Shown here: one piece after another, positions 44,262 to 46,619 of the stretch
Layout of the letters: each line of letters opens with the position of its first letter
Position numbering within the stretch: position 1 is the first letter of the stretch
Assembly (NCBI GenBank): GCA_964514385.1
Contig: CAZEQJ010000026.1
Coordinates: 1 to 46,619, forward strand
Direction: 5' to 3'
Source: CAZEQJ01 sp964514385
GTDB taxonomy: Bacteria; Bacteroidota; Bacteroidia; Cytophagales; Cyclobacteriaceae
DNA: 46,619 bases
Translations under genes and position numbers: made by a program
The notes under the pieces: generated by a model
The model's database searches: none
What the model saw: the letters and a program-made list of their open reading frames with translations, nothing else
Told to the model about the DNA's origin: nothing

Positions 44262-45563
44262 TCAGGCCGATCTGAGGTACGCTTCTACATTTTCCTTTAC
44301 AGCTTTGTAGATAGCCAGCCGGCGATTGCTGTCATTTTCCAGTAATGTAATACGAAAACCAAGAAGCTCAGATGCGAAGCTGGATACAGGCACTACACAG
44401 ATCTGGCTGGAGGCAAGTAAATAATAAACAAATCGCTGATCGGGATACCGGATATTGTCGACCCAACGGGTAACTAGCGGTTCGACATCAGGTGCCACAG
44501 GGAGTGTCTGGCGGTCATTCAGCACTCCATCTTCAAAGATGAGGGTATTGTAAAACGCACCATTGGTATGGTTAAATCGTATGCCGTAAACGCCTTCAAA
44601 AACAGATGAAAGTTCACGGCTGCGTTGGCCGATTTTTTTACTCATGGACCGTAAAAACTCCTCATACCTGGTGTCGCCCATGATTTTGGGAAGGGCCATT
44701 TGAGGCAAGGTGGTGGAGCTGACCTCAATCATTCTGGCGTTATCCAGTGTCATGCACAGGCGGTCAAATTCGCTATCATTTTTCCGGTTGTAGTATTCTA
44801 CCCATCCGCAGCGTGCGCCGGGCCATAGCAGCTCCTTGGAAATGCCTTTCAACGACATGCCCGGTACATCTCCGATTACCTCGGCCAGTGAGGTGGCATG
44901 GGCACCATTGTAGGTGATATGTTGATATATTTCATCAAAAATCAGGAAGAGGTCAAATTCTCTGGCTATGGCTACTATTTTTTCAAGCACTTCGCGTGGA
45001 TACACCATGCCGGTCGGGTTATCAGGGTTGATGACCAGTATACCCACAATAGAGGGGTTGTACCTGACTTTATTATACAAATCATCAAGGTCGGGATACC
45101 ATTTGTTGTCAGGGTTGAGGGTGTAGGTAACCGGATGGGCATTGGCATGGGCGGCCTCAGCTGATGAATGCGTAGAATACGCAGGTGAGGGGCCTATGAC
45201 ACGTGCTGCAGGCAGGAGAAACTGGTATATTTTGGCTATGGCGTCGCCGAGGCCGTTGAAGAATGTAATATCCTCTGCTGTAATCCGCGTACCACCCAGT
45301 GCATTGGTTTTTGAGGCAAGAAAATCCCGTGTTGCGTGTAGCCCCTTGGAATGGCTGTAAGCGAAGGCATTGTTATCATCCATGCATTCACGGATGATGC
45401 TTCGGATCCATTCGGGCATGGTATTCCCTTTTTGCGCCGGGTCACCTATATTCTCCCAGGTTACCGCATAACCCAGTTGCTCAAGCTGCTCGGCTTTTCT
45501 TACAATGCCTCTTATCTCATAGGATAATTCATCAGCACCGGTTCGTAGTAGATTGGATCGCAT
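44262..45563 (-). CDS. PLP-dependent class I/II aminotransferase
   Basis: This is a 433-residue cytoplasmic fold-type I aminotransferase. PLP-site residues are Asn-Pro in INPDNPTGMVY, Asp210 in IFDEIYQHITYNG, the Schiff-base Lys243 in GISKELLWPGARCGW and the conserved Arg of that motif. The overall layout matches AlaA/aspartate-type aminotransferases used for alanine, aspartate or aromatic amino acids. Substrate specificity cannot be read from the sequence. It follows ferritin by 27 bp on the same strand, so they may be co-transcribed. Confidence 0.9.
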   Translation of the reverse strand: MRSNLLRTGADELSYEIRGIVRKAEQLEQLGYAVTWENIGDPAQKGNTMPEWIRSIIRECMDDNNAFAYSHSKGLHATRDFLASKTNALGGTRITAEDITFFNGLGDAIAKIYQFLLPAARVIGPSPAYSTHSSAEAAHANAHPVTYTLNPDNKWYPDLDDLYNKVRYNPSIVGILVINPDNPTGMVYPREVLEKIVAIAREFDLFLIFDEIYQHITYNGAHATSLAEVIGDVPGMSLKGISKELLWPGARCGWVEYYNRKNDSEFDRLCMTLDNARMIEVSSTTLPQMALPKIMGDTRYEEFLRSMSKKIGQRSRELSSVFEGVYGIRFNHTNGAFYNTLIFEDGVLNDRQTLPVAPDVEPLVTRWVDNIRYPDQRFVYYLLASSQICVVPVSSFASELLGFRITLLENDSNRRLAIYKAVKENVEAYLRSA

Positions 45564-45590
45564 AAAAAATAGTAACAGAAGGAGGAATGA

Positions 45591-46115
45591 TTATTCCCCC
45601 ATCTGATCGCGAAGTTTTATTATTTCCTGGTCTATCAGGTAATGTGCCGGCCCGTCGTTGCCGATTACGTCAAACAGTTCAAGACACCGGCGAGCGTTGG
45701 CTTCCTCCTCCCGTTGTTCGTCAACAAACCATTGGAGAAAGCTGGCCGTGGTATGGTCTTTTACCTGAGAGCAATGGTCCACCAGCTCATTGATAGAGTT
45801 GGATACCTCAATTTCCTGGTCCAGCATCGTTTCAAAGATTTCCTTGAATGAGCCGAATTCATGCTTGATGTCTGTTACCACGGGTGACTGGGCAGCGCCA
45901 CCTACCTCCAGCACATAGCTGAAAAACTTCATCATGTGTATGCGTTCCTCTTCTGCCTGAGCTAACAGATACTGCGCACTTCCGGCATAACCGTGTTGGT
46001 CACACCAGCTGGCCATAGCCAGATAGTGGGCGGAAGAGGTGGCTTCGATCTTTATTTGTTCGTTTAGGAGTTGTTCCGTTTTTTCTCCAAGAGATTTCCA
46101 GCGTCGTTCGCTCAT
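45591..46115 (-). CDS. ftnA: Non-haem ferritin
   Basis: This is a 174-residue iron-storage subunit. Ferroxidase-site residues are in the usual places: Glu19, the AEEERIH helix (Glu and His60), Glu around residue 100 (DQEIEVSNSINE) and Gln/Glu in QWFVDEQREEE. The four-helix bundle and short C-terminal helix (EIIKLRDQMGE) have normal length. There is no haem-binding Met of bacterioferritin type. It probably stores iron imported by the nearby feo operon. A -7 element lies 49 bp upstream. Confidence 0.94.
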   Translation of the reverse strand: MSERRWKSLGEKTEQLLNEQIKIEATSSAHYLAMASWCDQHGYAGSAQYLLAQAEEERIHMMKFFSYVLEVGGAAQSPVVTDIKHEFGSFKEIFETMLDQEIEVSNSINELVDHCSQVKDHTTASFLQWFVDEQREEEANARRCLELFDVIGNDGPAHYLIDQEIIKLRDQMGE

Positions 46116-46164
46116 GTGTATATCACGTTAATGTTAAGTATTCCGATAAGATATTTGTTATACG

Positions 46165-46172
46165 CAAAAGTA
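46165..46172 (-). promoter_or_regulatory. -7 element of the ferritin gene
   Basis: TACTTTTG on the minus strand is an exact TAnnTTTG match 49 bp before the ferritin ATG. The -33 region is AT-rich without TTG. Confidence 0.5.
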
Positions 46173-46335
46173 AGAAGTAATCCTTTTAAAATGATTTTAA
46201 ATAAAGGATTCTATTGAAGGGGAGAAATAGTGAGTTGCCTGTTAGATAACGGGGTATAAGGGAGCGGAGGCAGGTGGAAGGGCAGATATTGAAGGAGGCA
46301 GATTGCGATTAGGGTACCATTTTTTCAGTAATTTT
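46173..46335. other. Intergenic stretch without recognisable feature
   Basis: Between the ferritin promoter and the tRNA promoter I see only a purine-rich stretch (46213-46300) and no gene, terminator or repeat that I can support. Confidence 0.5.
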
Positions 46336-46366
46336 TTTGAGATAATCAATCAGCCTGCTACTTTTG
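46336..46366 (+). promoter_or_regulatory. Promoter for the tRNA-Ser pseudogene and tRNA-Ser
   Basis: TTTG at 46336-46339, a 19-nt spacer and TACTTTTG at 46359-46366 give an exact match to the Bacteroidota promoter with ideal spacing. Transcription would begin near 46371 and run first through the broken tRNA copy and then the intact tRNA. Confidence 0.65.
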
Positions 46367-46421
46367 CATTCTGTTTCGGAGAACCAGGGCGGATAGATAA
46401 AGAGGAGTGGCAGAGTGGTCG

Positions 46422-46443
46422 CCCCAAAGGGATCCCTTCGGGA
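46422..46443 (+). repeat. 22-bp palindromic mini-insertion, copy 1
   Basis: It starts CCCCAAAGGGAT and ends CCCTTCGGGA. It interrupts the D-loop region of the tRNA-Ser copy between GTCG and AATGCGG, with clean junctions. It matches copy 2 at 19 of 22 positions. Confidence 0.8.
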
Positions 46444-46458
46444 AATGCGGCGGTCTAG

Positions 46459-46480
46459 CCCCGAAGGGATGCCTTCGGCA
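46459..46480 (+). repeat. 22-bp palindromic mini-insertion, copy 2
   Basis: It starts CCCCGAAGGGAT and ends GCCTTCGGCA. It contains a perfect 7-bp stem CCGAAGG/CCTTCGG with a GATG loop. It lies at the anticodon loop of the tRNA copy, 37 bp from copy 1. Confidence 0.8.
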
Positions 46481-46532
46481 AAAAATCTTGTACCGCGAGT
46501 AAACATAGAAGATGTTTTATTCATATCTAACT

Positions 46533-46617
46533 AGAGGAGTGGCAGAGTGGTCGAATGCGGCGGTCTTGAAAACCGTTGTACCGCGAGGTACCGGGGGTTC
46601 GAATCCCTCCTCCTCTG
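46533..46617 (+). tRNA. tRNA-Ser (anticodon TGA)
   Basis: The 7-bp acceptor stem pairs AGAGGAG with CTCCTCT. The anticodon loop CTTGAAA gives UGA, reading UCA and related serine codons. The long variable arm (GTACC-GCGA-GGTAC) is typical of tRNA-Ser, the T arm is GGGGG-TTCGAAT-CCCTC, and the discriminator is G. The window ends with CA after it, so whether the CCA end is encoded cannot be seen fully. Confidence 0.95.
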
Positions 46618-46619
46618 CA

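Larger units (their letters stand above)
46401..46499 (+). pseudogene. Broken tRNA-Ser copy with two palindromic insertions
   Basis: The 5' 21 bases (AGAGGAGTGG then CAGAGTGGTCG) are identical to the intact tRNA-Ser at 46533. A 22-bp insertion follows, then AATGCGGCGGTCT identical again, then a second insertion of similar sequence. The copy resumes with TTGTACCGCGAG of the variable arm and stops. The anticodon stem is disrupted, and the T arm and 3' acceptor strand are missing, so it cannot fold as a tRNA. Confidence 0.85.

Noticed and set aside
46501..46517. AAACAT/ATGTTT hairpin followed by T-rich sequence between the tRNA copy and the intact tRNA
   Set aside because: The stem is only 6 AT-rich pairs and the T-run is broken; I would not call it a terminator.
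46309..46524. 71-codon minus-strand frame across the tRNA pseudogene
   Set aside because: It spans the promoter, the broken tRNA and the palindromes; there is no coding signal.
1..46619. CRISPR arrays, insertion sequences, integrases, toxin-antitoxin or defence genes
   Set aside because: Looked for on both strands; none can be supported in this window.

Overview
The window reads as chromosome of a free-living, probably marine, gliding or adhesive member of the Bacteroidota, most likely order Cytophagales. The sequence-level reasons are a type IX secretion (T9SS) type B C-terminal sorting domain, a PorP/SprF-family protein, several PD40 / carboxypeptidase-regulatory / OmpA surface proteins, DUF5916, DUF4136 and YfiR (DUF4154) proteins, and repeated matches to the Bacteroidota promoter -7 element TAnnTTTG. 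No ribosomal RNA, phage, insertion sequence or CRISPR array was seen. The lineage is inference from gene content.

Region 1 (1-13.5 kb, all +) is a cell-surface locus: the 3' end of a T9SS type B substrate, a PorP/SprF partner, a 1662-residue OmpA-family protein with 20 copies of an LPSEE-type motif, and a fibre-like repeat protein of more than 2000 residues broken by a 100-N assembly gap. A YfiR-domain periplasmic protein follows behind its own promoter. Region 2 (13.5-21.7 kb, +) holds housekeeping genes (tpiA, a small DUF6150-like gene, prmA), a 1623-residue uncharacterised exported protein with a Trp/Asp/Gly repeat, and an M20 dipeptidase. Region 3 (21.7-26.1 kb) has a cytoplasmic PAS histidine kinase on the minus strand, divergent from two adjacent OmpA-family genes.

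Region 4 (26.1-28.5 kb) is a methionine/threonine branch-point operon: a good promoter, a SAM-I riboswitch, a 27-codon possible secreted peptide, metX and hom. Region 5 (28.6-40.2 kb) holds an AsmA-like protein, a DUF4136 lipoprotein, a minus-strand TPR/WG-repeat protein whose start codon is 3 bp from that of a divergent saccharopine/alanine dehydrogenase-like gene, a cation:proton antiporter, a fusion of a mobile-element-type domain to DUF4326, and a DUF5916 protein. Region 6 (40.2-46.6 kb) is iron and sugar metabolism: feoA-feoB-FeoB-associated small protein (minus) behind a palindromic operator, a periplasmic or lipoprotein trehalase, and a ferritin-aminotransferase pair (minus). The window ends in an intact tRNA-Ser(UGA). 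Just upstream, behind the same promoter, lies a broken tRNA-Ser copy carrying two near-identical 22-bp palindromic insertions.

The observations I rate most worth checking are: (a) the 20 LPSEE motifs, arranged as ten pairs with an almost invariant 38-residue within-pair spacing; (b) the tRNA-Ser pseudogene with palindromic mini-insertions; (c) the block of aberrant ACG-rich codon use around the assembly gap in the giant fibre gene; (d) the small secreted-peptide ORF between the SAM riboswitch and metX; (e) several genes with a -7 element only 4-8 nt before the ATG, suggesting leaderless mRNAs.
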